From Mucilaginibacter phenanthrenivorans (GTDB taxonomy: Bacteria > Bacteroidota > Bacteroidia > Sphingobacteriales > Sphingobacteriaceae), in NCBI RefSeq assembly GCF_024721155.1, contig NZ_JAHVAP010000004.1, positions 310,001 to 374,000 on the forward strand: a DNA stretch of 64,000 nucleotides, written 5' to 3'. Numbering within the stretch: the first letter of the stretch is position 1; each line of letters begins with the position of its first letter. Below the pieces are notes generated by a model. It made no database searches, was not told the DNA's origin, and saw only the letters and a program-made list of their open reading frames with translations. The translations under genes and the position numbers were made by a program. Positions 43,628-53,231 of this stretch are shown one piece after another.

Positions 43628-45283
43628 ATGGAACAAAAAAATTCAAAAAATTACGGCACTGCGCTATACACCATTATTACTGTATTTTTCTTTTGGGGCT
43701 TTCTTGCTGCATCAAACGGGGTATTTATCCCATTTTGCAAAGTTCACTTTCATTTAACGCAGTTCGAGTCTCAGCTTATAGATTTTACATTTTATGGTGG
43801 ATATTTTATTGGTTCACTTATCCTTTACTTCGCATCACAAGCCAGTAAGGTTGATATTATGAACAAATTAGGTTACAAAAACGGCATAATTTTAGGGTTG
43901 GTTATATCGGCAATAGGAGCACTGGGCATGATCCCGGCTGTTGCTTCAGGCTCATTCGGATTTATACTTGCAGTTTTCTTTATTATAGCTATTGGGTTTT
44001 CACTGCAACAAACCGCAGCAAATCCATTTGTGGTTGCTTTAGGTGCGCCTGAAACAGGTTCAAACCGTTTAAATTTTGCCGGTAGTATCAATAATATTGG
44101 GGGTTTATTAGGCCCTGTGGTTGTAGGCTTTATTTTGTTCGGATCAGCAACTGCTAAAATTGCTGCAAAAGATGTTCAGATCTCATCTGTAAACAACCTT
44201 TATTATATGCTCGCAGGCTTATTTATAGCAGTGGCTCTTTTCTTCTGGTTTTCAAACCTACCAAAGGTAACCAGCGATGAAAAGCTGGAAACAAGTAAGA
44301 AGGCAAATACGCCGCTTTTAATTATGTTTTTGGCGTTCCTGCTTATTTTGGCAGCCGACCCATTGAGTGCCTATCTTAATAAGCTGCTATCTTCAGATCA
44401 CGTAAAAAGTCAGTATTTTGTTTACGCATCCTTGGCTATTATTGTATTAACACTGGTTGGTACCATATTGGCCGCAAAAAAAAGCAAAGAGGGATGGGGT
44501 GCAATGCAATACCCGCAGCTAATATTAGGCATGCTGGCCATATTTACTTACGTAGGTACAGAGGTTACCATTCAAAGTAATATGGGCTCATTATTAAAAA
44601 CACCAGAGTTTGGTTCATTCCAGGAATCGGACATAGCACCTTATATCTCTTTATACTGGGGTAGCCTTATGATCGGTCGTTTTGCCGGTGCCATTGGCGC
44701 CTTCAATCTATCTAAAGTAACAAAATACATTTTATACATAATTATCCCTTTTGTTGCATTCGGTATTGTATTGCTTGTTAATGCTGTTACAGGGGTTAAT
44801 GTAAGTAAGCTTTACGTTTATGCAATTTGTGTAGCCGTGCTTATTGTCGCGTTCTTTATCGGCAAGCAAAAACCAACTCGTACTTTATCAGTTTTAGGTA
44901 TCCTTGGCGTTATTTTTATGCTGATCGGTTTATTTACAACCGGCCGGGTAGCTACTTTTTCATTCATAAGTGGTGGCCTGTGTTGTTCAATTATGTGGCC
45001 ATCTATTTTCTCATTATCTATTACAGGCTTAGGGAAATACACAAGCCAGGGTTCGGCCTTTTTAATTATGATGATTTTAGGCGGATCGATTATCCCGCCA
45101 TTACAGGGTAAGGTTGCCGATGGCAGTAATAACCTGATTGCAGGAATGAGTGGAATTCATTTCTCCTACATTGTTCCGGTCCTGGGTTTCGCATATCTAA
45201 CCTATTTTGCGTGGAAGGTAAGCCGCGAATTGTTAAAACAAGGGTTTGACCTTGATCACGTTCAAGCCTCAGGCGGACATTAA
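43628..45283 (+). CDS. FucP-type sugar:H+ symporter (FHS family)
   Basis: 551 residues with about 12-14 membrane segments. [19 protein letters not shown] at TM1 and [20 protein letters not shown] in the TM2-3 loop, with [12 protein letters not shown] at TM4, are signatures of the fucose/glucose-galactose/N-acetylglucosamine symporters. A TM-rich insertion between residues 210 and 320 makes it longer than FucP (438 residues). Probably a hexose or amino-sugar importer. No sugar-metabolism genes are adjacent to decide. Confidence 0.85.
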   Translation: MEQKNSKNYGTALYTIITVFFFWGFLAASNGVFIPFCKVHFHLTQFESQLIDFTFYGGYFIGSLILYFASQASKVDIMNKLGYKNGIILGLVISAIGALGMIPAVASGSFGFILAVFFIIAIGFSLQQTAANPFVVALGAPETGSNRLNFAGSINNIGGLLGPVVVGFILFGSATAKIAAKDVQISSVNNLYYMLAGLFIAVALFFWFSNLPKVTSDEKLETSKKANTPLLIMFLAFLLILAADPLSAYLNKLLSSDHVKSQYFVYASLAIIVLTLVGTILAAKKSKEGWGAMQYPQLILGMLAIFTYVGTEVTIQSNMGSLLKTPEFGSFQESDIAPYISLYWGSLMIGRFAGAIGAFNLSKVTKYILYIIIPFVAFGIVLLVNAVTGVNVSKLYVYAICVAVLIVAFFIGKQKPTRTLSVLGILGVIFMLIGLFTTGRVATFSFISGGLCCSIMWPSIFSLSITGLGKYTSQGSAFLIMMILGGSIIPPLQGKVADGSNNLIAGMSGIHFSYIVPVLGFAYLTYFAWKVSRELLKQGFDLDHVQASGGH

Positions 45284-45292
45284 TTTTTAAGT

Positions 45293-45357
45293 TATTAGAG
45301 ATCAGAGCCTGGAGATTAGTTAATTTCCTATCCTCTGGTCTCTAGTCTCTAATCACC
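45293..45357. repeat. inverted GATTAGAGA-type array
   Basis: The left copies (TTAGAGATCAGAG, GGAGATTAGTTAA) and right copies (CCTCTGGTCTCTAGTCTCTAATC) form an imperfect hairpin between the transporter and the deaminase gene, which are read in the same direction. Confidence 0.65.
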
Positions 45358-45362
45358 AACAA

Positions 45363-45818
45363 ATGACCAAATTATCCTTCGACCATATTTTCATGAACCT
45401 GGCAACCGATCTGTCTAAACGCTCGCATTGCGTTAAGGCTCATGTTGGTGCCGTTTTGGCTAAGGACACTCGTATTATATCCATAGGCTACAATGGCCCC
45501 CCGGCAGGCACTCACAACTGCGACGAGGAGTGGCCCGAAACCGGTTGTGCCCGTGATTCAAAGGGGAGTTGTTCCCTAGCCCTGCACGCCGAAGAAAATG
45601 CGATACTTTATGCTGTGAAAAATGGCGCTAACTTAGAAGGTGCAACTTTGTACACCACCCTGTCGCCATGCCTGCCATGTGCCCGCCTGATATTTTCGGC
45701 GGGGGTTAAAAAGGTATTTTACGATAAATCATATGCTGCCTATAAAGGCATAGGCAGTGATGAAGGGGTTGATTTCCTAAATCGTTTTGGGGTAAGTGCT
45801 GTTAAATTTGAAGAGTAA
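45363..45818 (+). CDS. dCMP deaminase family (ComEB-like) zinc enzyme
   Basis: 151 residues with the cytidine-deaminase-superfamily zinc site: HAEENAILYA (His ligand and catalytic Glu) and SPCLPCARLIF (two Cys ligands). Another Cys-His cluster (HNCDEEWPETGC) fits the dCMP-deaminase subgroup, which supplies dUMP for thymidylate. ComEB of Bacillus is the nearest named relative. The cmk gene for cytidylate kinase is the next gene, converging on it. No obvious allosteric region is visible. Confidence 0.85.
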   Translation: MTKLSFDHIFMNLATDLSKRSHCVKAHVGAVLAKDTRIISIGYNGPPAGTHNCDEEWPETGCARDSKGSCSLALHAEENAILYAVKNGANLEGATLYTTLSPCLPCARLIFSAGVKKVFYDKSYAAYKGIGSDEGVDFLNRFGVSAVKFEE

Positions 45819-45861
45819 CACAACTGCGTTCGTTGCTCCCTTAAGTCAAACAAATTGCCGT

Positions 45862-46533
45862 TTATAGAAATGGCTCTATTGCGCTTAACGCAAATAGCAA
45901 TTGTTCGGCTGGAGTTAAGTCTGTATTATCCAGGATAATTGCGTCTTCAGCACGAACCAGCGGGCTTTCCTTCCGGGTGGTATCCTGGTAATCACGATGA
46001 GCCAGGTTTTCAAATACATCCTCTAAGGTAATATCAGGATTTTTAGGCAGTAATTCCTTGTATCGCCTTTCTGCACGAATTTTAGGATCAGCGGTCATAA
46101 AAAATTTAACCGGTGCATCAGGGAACACGGCTGTGCCAATGTCTCGGCCATCCATCACAATATTTTTAGATTTACCCATGCGCTGCTGCTGCTTCACCAT
46201 TTCGTGTCTCACTTCGCGAATAGTAGCTACTGTACTCACCTTTTCAGAAACAGGCATTTGCCTTATCTCTTCCGATACCTCTTCATCATTAAGGGTAATG
46301 TGCGTTTCATAATCTCGCGAGTGGAAGTTTAGGTGGATATTTTTTAAAGCCTCCGCAATCTGTTTATGATTATCCAAATCAATATTATTCCTTAAAAAAT
46401 ATAGTGCAACTGCGCGGTACATGGCGCCGCTGTCAACATAAATAAAGTGAAGTCTTTTTGCTAATGCCTTTGCCAGGGTGCTTTTCCCGCACGATGAATA
46501 GCCATCAATGGCAACTACGATATTATTACTCAT
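45862..46533 (-). CDS. cmk: cytidylate kinase
   Basis: 223 residues with P-loop GYSSCGKSTLAK near residue 9, the monophosphate-binding DSGAMYRAVALY, MDGRDIGTAVFPDA and a lid region RAERRYKELLPKNPDI. It phosphorylates CMP and dCMP. The end has LDNTDLTPAEQLLFALS. It converges with the deaminase gene, 43 bases apart, and diverges from arfB. A TATTTTAG near-match to the -7 box lies seven bases before the ATG. Confidence 0.93.
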   Translation of the reverse strand: MSNNIVVAIDGYSSCGKSTLAKALAKRLHFIYVDSGAMYRAVALYFLRNNIDLDNHKQIAEALKNIHLNFHSRDYETHITLNDEEVSEEIRQMPVSEKVSTVATIREVRHEMVKQQQRMGKSKNIVMDGRDIGTAVFPDAPVKFFMTADPKIRAERRYKELLPKNPDITLEDVFENLAHRDYQDTTRKESPLVRAEDAIILDNTDLTPAEQLLFALSAIEPFL

Positions 46534-46550
46534 GGGTAGCTAAAATAGGA

Positions 46551-46662
46551 AAAAGTTGGCAGTTGGCAGTAAAGAGTTGGCAGTTTGTTATGAAAATAAG
46601 TTAACGATTGTTGTAATCTTTTGGCATCTAAGGCAATCCGTTAATTGCATGCTGCCAACTTT
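46551..46662. repeat. AGTTGGCAG-type inverted word array in the cmk-arfB gap
   Basis: Three copies of AGTTGGCAG (46551-46585) face the inverted copy CTGCCAACTTT (46652-46662), which lies inside the arfB promoter spacer. The array sits between divergent genes, unlike most others. Confidence 0.6.
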
Positions 46663-46673
46663 CTTTAAATTTG
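46645..46673 (+). promoter_or_regulatory. arfB promoter, leaderless-type
   Basis: TTG at 46645-46647 and TAAATTTG at 46666-46673 are separated by 18 bases, a full consensus. The arfB ATG follows after only four bases, so transcription should begin at or very near the start codon. Confidence 0.7.
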
Positions 46674-46677
46674 CGGT

Positions 46678-47094
46678 ATGAACTTTACTAAAGCCGATCT
46701 ACAAAAAGAGATCACTTACAAAACATCACGCAGCGGCGGAAAAGGCGGGCAAAACGTTAACAAAGTATCCAGCAAGGTTGAATTATTATTTTCTGTAGAT
46801 AATTCTCTTTTGTTTACAGAAGAGGAAAAGGTGCTATTAAATGAGAAGATCCAGGCGCGTTTAAATAAAGATGGCCTGGTGCAAATAGTATGCGACGAAG
46901 AACGAAGCCAATACCTTAACAAGGAAAAAGCAGTAGAACGGCTAACAGTGCTTTTAATAAAGGCACTTCAAAAACCCAAGATACGTAAACCAACAAAAGT
47001 TAGTAAAGCTTCCAAAGCTGCCCGCCTCGATTCAAAAAAGATAAATTCAGTCAAAAAGGAAAATCGAAGGAAAAGTTTTAAAGATGGGGATTAG
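46678..47094 (+). CDS. arfB: alternative ribosome-rescue factor ArfB (ICT1 family)
   Basis: 138 residues with the catalytic GGQ motif at residues 23-25 in RSGGKGGQNVNKVSSKVELL (split: RSGGKGGQNVNK, VSSKVELL) and a Lys/Arg-rich C-terminal tail that inserts in the mRNA channel of stalled ribosomes. It hydrolyses peptidyl-tRNA on ribosomes that reach an mRNA end. The length matches ArfB rather than the 350-residue release factors. It has its own promoter with a four-base spacer to the ATG. The stop TAG lies in a GATTAG word array. Confidence 0.92.
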   Translation: MNFTKADLQKEITYKTSRSGGKGGQNVNKVSSKVELLFSVDNSLLFTEEEKVLLNEKIQARLNKDGLVQIVCDEERSQYLNKEKAVERLTVLLIKALQKPKIRKPTKVSKASKAARLDSKKINSVKKENRRKSFKDGD

Positions 47095-47150
47095 TAGTCA
47101 CAAACTACCTTTTTCCTAATCTCTAATCTCCGGTCTCTAATCTCTCTATT
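47092..47150. repeat. GATTAGAGA-type array joining arfB and lpxR stop codons
   Basis: GGGGATTAG supplies the arfB stop codon, and repeated TCTCTAATC runs up to the lpxR stop codon at 47146-47148. It contains the 17-mer shared with 27037-27053. Confidence 0.7.
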
Positions 47151-48120
47151 TAAACCTGTACAAGGCAGTAACGCTTCCCCACTGATGCGACTGCACCATT
47201 TCCTTTACGTCCTTGGTATGAAAGATAGCGGCGGCATCAATCACAAAACGACTTGTGCTTATTGCAACACCAAGTTGGTTGCTAAAGATAAATGGCTCTT
47301 TATTCCGTGTAATTTCCAGGCTGTTGGGATCGTCATGTTTGTCAAATAAACCACCCTGGATAGTAGCGTCATACGCAACATAGTTAAACATGGGTTTATA
47401 ATAGAAAAACAGTTCGTGCTCATGTAGTGGTGTCGCGGTTTGATTCTTTATTGCTGAACTTTGTGTACTCACTGAGTTAAAGAGTTGGTTAAACGAGCCT
47501 ACACGCACCAAGGGGCCAACCCCCAGGCCGCTAAAACCATTTCCTAAATTGGCATAGCCGGAAAAGGTCAGATCAATCCATGATCCCCTTGTCAGTAGTT
47601 TATTATATTCTGCCGAAAGATTAAGTTCCGCCTCATTTTTTATTTGGTATTCCCATCCGCTTGGGTGATAAAAACCAAAATTATCGTGTACATAATCCTG
47701 CACCTCCTTGCCCAGCGCGGCAGGGCCCACAACGCCTATTTGCGCACCCAGCTTTAAATTGCTTTCGTCTTTATACAATAAATTTAATGTGGCCCCTGCA
47801 TATAAATACCCGGCGAACGGCCTATCCACCAGATACTCCTGGTCAGCGCCCTTATAAAAAATGCTGCCGCTTTGAGGGTTAAATATTTTTTGGCCAAACT
47901 CGAAGCCCAGCACCTTATTGGCCAGGTTTGTTTCATTGTCCTTAACTTTTAAGGCGTGCCTGAAATAAATAAAAATACCGTCGGTATAATACCTGTCCGA
48001 TCCCTGCAACAGGTAGGAATCATTATCTGTTTGGAGTCCAATTTCATTACTGTGTGATTGTGCAAAAACATTAGCGGCACAAAAAAAGCCGAGCAGCAAG
48101 GCCAATAGTTTAATTCTCAT
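47146..48120 (-). CDS. lpxR: outer-membrane lipid A deacylase LpxR family
   Basis: 324 residues. After a signal peptide come NDSYLLQGSDRYYTDGIF and RPFAGYLYAGATLNL, the LpxR-family pattern, and then the His-containing stretch YVHDNFGFYHPSGWEYQ where the active His is expected. The last third is barrel strands ending SVTALYRFK. LpxR removes the 3'-acyloxyacyl group of lipid A at the outer membrane and softens immune recognition. Single gene, convergent with arfB. Substrate specificity is not shown by sequence. Confidence 0.85.
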   Translation of the reverse strand: MRIKLLALLLGFFCAANVFAQSHSNEIGLQTDNDSYLLQGSDRYYTDGIFIYFRHALKVKDNETNLANKVLGFEFGQKIFNPQSGSIFYKGADQEYLVDRPFAGYLYAGATLNLLYKDESNLKLGAQIGVVGPAALGKEVQDYVHDNFGFYHPSGWEYQIKNEAELNLSAEYNKLLTRGSWIDLTFSGYANLGNGFSGLGVGPLVRVGSFNQLFNSVSTQSSAIKNQTATPLHEHELFFYYKPMFNYVAYDATIQGGLFDKHDDPNSLEITRNKEPFIFSNQLGVAISTSRFVIDAAAIFHTKDVKEMVQSHQWGSVTALYRFK

Positions 48121-48150
48121 TAGGATCTTTAGGATTAACCGTCTAAAATA

Positions 48151-48180
48151 GTAAAAGCCCGGATAAATCCGGGCTTTTAC
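48151..48180 (-). terminator. palindromic terminator between two minus-strand barrel genes
   Basis: The 14-bp perfect stem GTAAAAGCCCGGAT pairs with ATCCGGGCTTTTAC around a two-base AA loop. It lies 22 bases after the 183-aa gene and 31 bases before the lpxR start. Confidence 0.65.
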
Positions 48181-48202
48181 TATTTATATTTTATTTGTGA
48201 AT

Positions 48203-48754
48203 TTAAAAAGTGTAGCCTACACTTAATCCGCCCTCAGCTATTACGCCGTCGTCATATAGTATTGGTACAAAGGCAATCCTGAAATTTATACCGCCATTTT
48301 CCTGTTGGTAGCGATAACCTATAGTAGCGGTACCGATAAACCCGGTTATGTTGTCGAATTGAAAAGTGACACCATTAGTGGTACCGTGCGAACGTACAAA
48401 CGTTGTTCCGGCGCCAAATTCGGCAAAACTGCTGCCGCCTTGTTTTGCCAATCCATATAAATAGTTTATTTGCAGGGGAACGGATGCCACCCAGTTTGCA
48501 CCAGTATTGTAATACCCGGCACCAACCCTGTAACCCCATTTGTCACGGGCATCGGCAAAACGTGTATCGTAATTAAACGTAAGGGCAAGGCCGGGGCCGC
48601 CAAGTTCCAGGAAAACCGTTTTCGGTTTAATAAACGATTCAACAGTAGTGTCTCTTTTTACCGTGTTCTCTTCAAGGTTTTGGGCTTTCAAATAAAGGGA
48701 TGATGTGATAAGCAGCAACAAAAAAACAGCTTTTAATGTAAAAGTTTTCTTCAC
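48203..48754 (-). CDS. exported beta-barrel protein, unknown family
   Basis: 183 residues from a GTG start, with a signal peptide (MKKTFTLKAVFLLLLITSS) and then strands rich in Gly and aromatic residues (VFLELGGPGLALTFNYDTRF, KWGYRVGAGYYNTGA) to the end LSVGYTF. This is the pattern of small outer-membrane barrel proteins. No family is recognised. It is in the same direction as lpxR but separated from it by a terminator. Confidence 0.7.
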   Translation of the reverse strand: MKKTFTLKAVFLLLLITSSLYLKAQNLEENTVKRDTTVESFIKPKTVFLELGGPGLALTFNYDTRFADARDKWGYRVGAGYYNTGANWVASVPLQINYLYGLAKQGGSSFAEFGAGTTFVRSHGTTNGVTFQFDNITGFIGTATIGYRYQQENGGINFRIAFVPILYDDGVIAEGGLSVGYTF

Positions 48755-48928
48755 TTTTTTAGATTTTGGATGTAATTAACTGTAACCATAATTACTTTAT
48801 AATTATGATAGTGCGTATTACGCTGATATTCCAAAAAAGGTTGCAGTGTGATTAAGGCTGTTTTAGGGAAAAACATTTCCGGCCGAAAGCCAAAAACAGG
48901 CGATCAACCGGAAAAATCAATTAATATC

Positions 48929-51403
48929 TTATATTAAAGCGGGTTTTGCTTCTTCCTTCACCGTTAGATCAAGTGCATTGATTACGGTTTCATTTAGAAG
49001 TGCAAGGTCAATTACCTCGCGCATCTCGGTAACATAATTAAATTTAAGGTCCTTTATATAGTCTTCCTTAATTTCCATGATGTCCTTTTTATTCGAGGAG
49101 CACAAAATTATTTCCTTTATGTTGGCTCGTTTAGCGGCAAGGATCTTTTCCTTTATGCCGCCCACAGGAAGCACACGACCACGCAGGGTTATTTCCCCGG
49201 TCATGGCAAGGTGCGGTTTAATTTTACGTTGGGTAAATGCCGAAGTTAGGGCAGTCAGCATAGTAACACCGGCAGATGGACCGTCCTTAGGTGTTGCGCC
49301 TGCCGGAACGTGTACGTGGATGTCCCAAAGATCAAACAACCTCGGATCGATATTAAAGTACGAAGCGTGCGCACGTAAATATGCAAGCGCTATGGTTACC
49401 GACTCCTTCATCACATCACCCAGGCTACCGGTTAAAGTTAACCTGCCCTTACCGGGGCTTAAGCTTGCTTCAATAAACAATATGTCGCCGCCAACCGATG
49501 TCCAGGCAAGCCCGGTAACAACACCAGCAACGTCATTACCCTCGTAAAGATCTTTATCATATATCGGTGCGCCAAGTATCTTCTCAACGTCCTTTTTGCT
49601 TACGGTAGGATTGTATGGCTCCTCCATGGCAATATTCTTTGCCACGCCACGCACCAGCGAACCTATCTTTTTCTCCAAAGCACGCACACCCGACTCGCGG
49701 GTATAATCAACAATAAGCTTTTCTATAATTTCCGGCTTTATAACAACATCCTTGGTTTTTAAGCCGTGTGCCTCACGCTGTTTTGGAACCAAATGCTGTT
49801 TGGAAATCTCCACCTTTTCTTCTATAGTGTACCCATTCACTTCTATGATCTCCATACGATCAAGCAAAGCAGGCTGTATGGTGCTCAGTGAGTTTGCTGT
49901 CGCGATAAACATTACGTTCGACAGGTCGAAATCCATCTCCACGTAATGATCATAGAAAGTGCTGTTTTGTTCAGGATCCAATACTTCAAGCAATGCCGAT
50001 GATGGATCGCCCCTGAAATCATTACCCACCTTATCTATCTCATCCAAAATAAACACAGGATTTGCCGCGCCGGCCTTTTTAACCGACTGAATAATGCGGC
50101 CCGGCATTGCGCCGATATACGTTTTACGGTGTCCTCTTATTTCAGCTTCGTCACGAATGCCCCCTAAAGCCATCCTGACATATTTACGTCCCAGCGCTTT
50201 GGCAATAGACTTACCTAACGATGTTTTACCAACCCCCGGAGGGCCAACCAAACAAAGGATAGGCGCCTTCATATCATGCTTTAATTTAAGCACAGCCAGG
50301 TACTCAATAATGCGTTGCTTTACTTTATCAAGACCGAAGTGATCTTTATCCAGTACCTTTTGGGCACGCTTTAAATCAAAGTTATCCTTGGTGAACTCAT
50401 TCCATGGCAGATCGAGTAACAGCTCCAGGTAATTTATTTGTACTGAGTAATCAGCCGCGGCAGGATTGGTACGAACAAGTTTTTCAAGCTCTTTGTTAAA
50501 ATGATCCTTAACATCCTTCCCCCATTTCTTTTTTGCGGCCCGAAGCTTTAGGCTGTCGATCTCCAGGTCGGGCGACGATCCGCCAAGCTCTTCCTGGATA
50601 GTTTTTAATTGCTGATTTAAAAAGTAATCGCGCTGCTGTTTGTCCAGGTCTACCCGTACTTTGCTCTGGATCTGGTTTTTCAGCTCCAGCATTTGCAAAT
50701 CGAGTGTTAAATGCTCCAGTACCAGGTTCGCCCTGTTTCTAAGGTTTGGTTCCTCCAGCAACTGTTGTTTTGCCAGCATATCGGCATTCATGTTTGACGA
50801 TATGAAATTTATCAAAAATGAAGTGCTTTCAATGTTGCGAATGGCTATTCCGGCCTCGCTTGGAATGTTTGGCGAAAGCTGGATAATATTCATGGCCATA
50901 TCCTTGATGGATGAAACCATGGCCTTAAACTCTTTATCCTCCTTGTGCTTTACCTCCTTAAAGGCCTCAATCGTAGCTTTAATGTAAGGGATGCTTTGCA
51001 CTTCATCCTTTAAAACAAAACGCTTTTTACCCTGTAAAATCACCGTGGTGTTACCGTCAGGCATTTGAAGCATTTTTACAATGAGGGCAATGGTTCCAAT
51101 TTTGTTTAACTGTGAAAAAGAGGGGTCCTCTATCGCCACATCCTGTTGAGAAACCACCCCAATCATCCGGTTACCCTTATTGGCGTCGCGAATCAGTTTA
51201 ATTGACTTATCCCGGCCAACGGTAATAGGAATTACCACCCCGGGGAACAAAACGGTGTTACGTAATGGCAGTATGGATAAAATATCTGGCAACAACTCAT
51301 TATTCATTTCCTCCTCGTCCTCGGTTGACATGAGCGGAAAAAATTCAGAATCTTCGTTTATTACCGGTAAAGCACTTTTAAAATCAAATGGATCAAAATT
51401 CAT
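48929..51403 (-). CDS. lon: ATP-dependent protease La (Lon)
   Basis: 824 residues from ATG 51403. The N-terminal Lon substrate-binding domain ([20 protein letters not shown]) is followed by the AAA+ module: Walker [16 protein letters not shown], Walker B FILDEIDK, and [19 protein letters not shown]. The protease domain has catalytic Ser in [10 protein letters not shown] and Lys in [12 protein letters not shown]. It degrades misfolded and short-lived proteins in the cytoplasm. No heat-shock promoter is obvious in the 366-base upstream gap. Single gene. Confidence 0.96.
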   Translation of the reverse strand: MNFDPFDFKSALPVINEDSEFFPLMSTEDEEEMNNELLPDILSILPLRNTVLFPGVVIPITVGRDKSIKLIRDANKGNRMIGVVSQQDVAIEDPSFSQLNKIGTIALIVKMLQMPDGNTTVILQGKKRFVLKDEVQSIPYIKATIEAFKEVKHKEDKEFKAMVSSIKDMAMNIIQLSPNIPSEAGIAIRNIESTSFLINFISSNMNADMLAKQQLLEEPNLRNRANLVLEHLTLDLQMLELKNQIQSKVRVDLDKQQRDYFLNQQLKTIQEELGGSSPDLEIDSLKLRAAKKKWGKDVKDHFNKELEKLVRTNPAAADYSVQINYLELLLDLPWNEFTKDNFDLKRAQKVLDKDHFGLDKVKQRIIEYLAVLKLKHDMKAPILCLVGPPGVGKTSLGKSIAKALGRKYVRMALGGIRDEAEIRGHRKTYIGAMPGRIIQSVKKAGAANPVFILDEIDKVGNDFRGDPSSALLEVLDPEQNSTFYDHYVEMDFDLSNVMFIATANSLSTIQPALLDRMEIIEVNGYTIEEKVEISKQHLVPKQREAHGLKTKDVVIKPEIIEKLIVDYTRESGVRALEKKIGSLVRGVAKNIAMEEPYNPTVSKKDVEKILGAPIYDKDLYEGNDVAGVVTGLAWTSVGGDILFIEASLSPGKGRLTLTGSLGDVMKESVTIALAYLRAHASYFNIDPRLFDLWDIHVHVPAGATPKDGPSAGVTMLTALTSAFTQRKIKPHLAMTGEITLRGRVLPVGGIKEKILAAKRANIKEIILCSSNKKDIMEIKEDYIKDLKFNYVTEMREVIDLALLNETVINALDLTVKEEAKPALI

Positions 51404-51769
51404 CAACTACCTTTTATGTCTTATTAAAAAACGTCATATTGTCAGCCTATAAAGATACAGGCAATTTTGCAAAGGATAAATTGCATTATCCTAGCAGGTA
51501 ATACTATGTTTCAAGAGATGTGCCAAGATAAGGTAATATTCTATCACAATTTAGTTTATGTCATAAACAATTGATTATTTGTTAATTACAAATAATCACC
51601 TTACTATCTGAAAAAATAAAAATCTTGATAAAGATGAAAAAAAGTCATATTATCGCATTTTGTTTGATAGATTATTGAAATATTCGGTACAAAAATGTTT
51701 TGCTGGCATAATATTTTCCTGCAATAACAGTTTATAATATACTGTTTGGGTAAACACTATTAATCCTCA
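51404..51769. other. 366-base AT-rich gap between lon and the TPR gene
   Basis: The two genes diverge, so the gap should contain both promoters. On the minus strand TATCTTTA (51452-51459) is one base off the -7 consensus for lon. Nothing else recognisable. No RNA gene or inverted repeat is seen. Confidence 0.3.
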
Positions 51770-52399
51770 ATGAAGATCTCGGTAATAATATCTTTCCTGA
51801 TCATTTCTTCTCTCGAAAATGCTTCTGCTCAAAATTCCTATATAAAATTGGGACAGCAGGCGTTGGTAGATGGGGATTTTAAAGTTGCTGTAGCTCAGCT
51901 TGAGAAGGCGTGCCTTATCGATTCAACTAATTCTACCGCTTTACTGATGCTTGGTTATTCCTATTACCACAGCGAGAACTATAAAAAATCAATTGCGGCA
52001 TATACAAAGGAGATAGCTATTAACCCTACCGATGCAACTGCATATTATTACAGGGCCCGTGCAAAGGGGTATTTAGGCAAGGACAACCAGCTTTCCGCCG
52101 CTGATAAGGAAAAGTATTTATTAGGTGCAATATTTGACCTTACCAAGGCAATAGCAATTGACCCTGATATTGCAAACAACAAATATTACCAGGTAAGAGG
52201 CATTGCTTATCGCGAATATGGTGTATTTAAACTACAGGCTGCTGTTCATCCCGGAGATAAGGTGCGTGGTATTAATGCACTGAAAGCGTCTATTATCGAC
52301 CTTGAAAAGGTTTTAGCCGATAATCCATCAAGAACCGATATTTCCGCATTGATTGATCTTTCAAAGCAGAAACTTGACGAAGCTATAACACACAGGTAG
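51770..52399 (+). CDS. exported TPR-repeat protein
   Basis: 209 residues with a signal peptide (about 20 residues) and TPR repeats (LGQQALVDGDFKVAVAQLEK, ALLMLGYSYYHSENYKKSIA, then a run with TDATAYYYRARAKGYLG). It should be a periplasmic scaffold. No partner is nearby except the small double-glycine peptide gene 476 bases downstream, which is on the same strand. A role in that gene's export is only a thought. Confidence 0.8.
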   Translation: MKISVIISFLIISSLENASAQNSYIKLGQQALVDGDFKVAVAQLEKACLIDSTNSTALLMLGYSYYHSENYKKSIAAYTKEIAINPTDATAYYYRARAKGYLGKDNQLSAADKEKYLLGAIFDLTKAIAIDPDIANNKYYQVRGIAYREYGVFKLQAAVHPGDKVRGINALKASIIDLEKVLADNPSRTDISALIDLSKQKLDEAITHR

Positions 52400-52875
52400 C
52401 CGGGTTAACCAAAATGCAAATTTCGTTTTGACTTTATAATCGGTTGCATGATTTATTCTATGCACATCCACTATGAAGTTAGCATATCGATAATCAAAAG
52501 AGCACCACAACGGAGCCATTCTATTTATTTATTTTCTCAACTACCCACACAAATCTATTCCAGGGTTCATTTTTTGATTTTATTTTAGTTTTAATTTTGA
52601 AATCAAAAAATGCTGCGTTATTTTTACTCTCCTAAGCCGGGTTGTGATGCCAAACTTTTTCTCCAAACTTCTTGAACAAAAAGCTAACAGACCCGAAACT
52701 AATATGATACCGGGAAATTGCTGCATGTTGAAATCCCGTGAACGACACTAAGAAAATGGAAATAGAAAGGTATGTCGCCTATCTAAGGCGGTTAAGTATC
52801 AGCGATGCATTTAACGCATGTCCATCACAGGTAATTGAATAAATGAATTAAGTGCTTCATTAAATTTAAACAGAA
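52400..52875. other. 476-base gap with a 13-bp perfect hairpin
   Basis: CATTTTTTGATTT (52568-52580) pairs perfectly with AAATCAAAAAATG (52600-52612) across a 19-base loop, a candidate terminator for the TPR gene. A 28-codon frame (52756-52842) has an ATG but no other support. No convincing promoter pair is seen before the peptide gene at 52876. Confidence 0.4.
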
Positions 52876-53103
52876 ATGAAAAAGCCACAATTAAACGCGC
52901 TGCAACCCGAAACAAGGGTAGCACTCACAAGGGAGCAAATGAAAAACGTGCGGGGTGGGTATATCATGCCCCCTACCGGCGATGATGATGCTGCCCATTA
53001 TAATATGTGTTGTTGGGACGATGAGCCATCGAGCTGTAGTTATTGTGCCGTAGGAACTGTGTGTCAGCCAAAGTCCCATTTAGTTGCATGTTCTAGTTAT
53101 TAA
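52876..53103 (+). CDS. candidate RiPP precursor with double-glycine leader and Cys-rich core
   Basis: 75 residues. The leader (1-28) is MKKPQLNALQPETRVALTRE followed by QMKNVRGG, the pattern of the GG-type natural-product precursors of Bacteroidota, where a C39 peptidase transporter cuts after Gly-Gly. The core (29-75) has six Cys, at residues 45, 46, 54, 57, 63 and 72, and an Asp-rich segment before them. It could give a disulphide-rich or rSAM-modified peptide. No radical-SAM, C39 or lanthipeptide enzyme is encoded within the window, so it may be an orphan precursor served by a distant export system. ATG 52876 is the only reasonable start. Confidence 0.75.
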   Translation: MKKPQLNALQPETRVALTREQMKNVRGGYIMPPTGDDDAAHYNMCCWDDEPSSCSYCAVGTVCQPKSHLVACSSY

Positions 53104-53231
53104 TTGTTTATACAACGTGAAAAAGCGGTTAATGATCCTGAAGAACTTATTTCAGCTTTAAACAAAGAAGCATTAAGGTAAGAAGTGTATATTTCCTACA
53201 ACGCCCTTCGAAATTACTTCAAATAACCATT

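Noticed and set aside
52756..52842. 28-codon frame starting MEIERYVAYLRR
   Set aside because: Too short, no homologue recognised, no promoter or start-site support; left as gap content.
53104..53181. 25 open codons in frame after the peptide gene's TAA
   Set aside because: A stretch this short stays open by chance about 30 percent of the time, and no start codon is present; readthrough is not supported.
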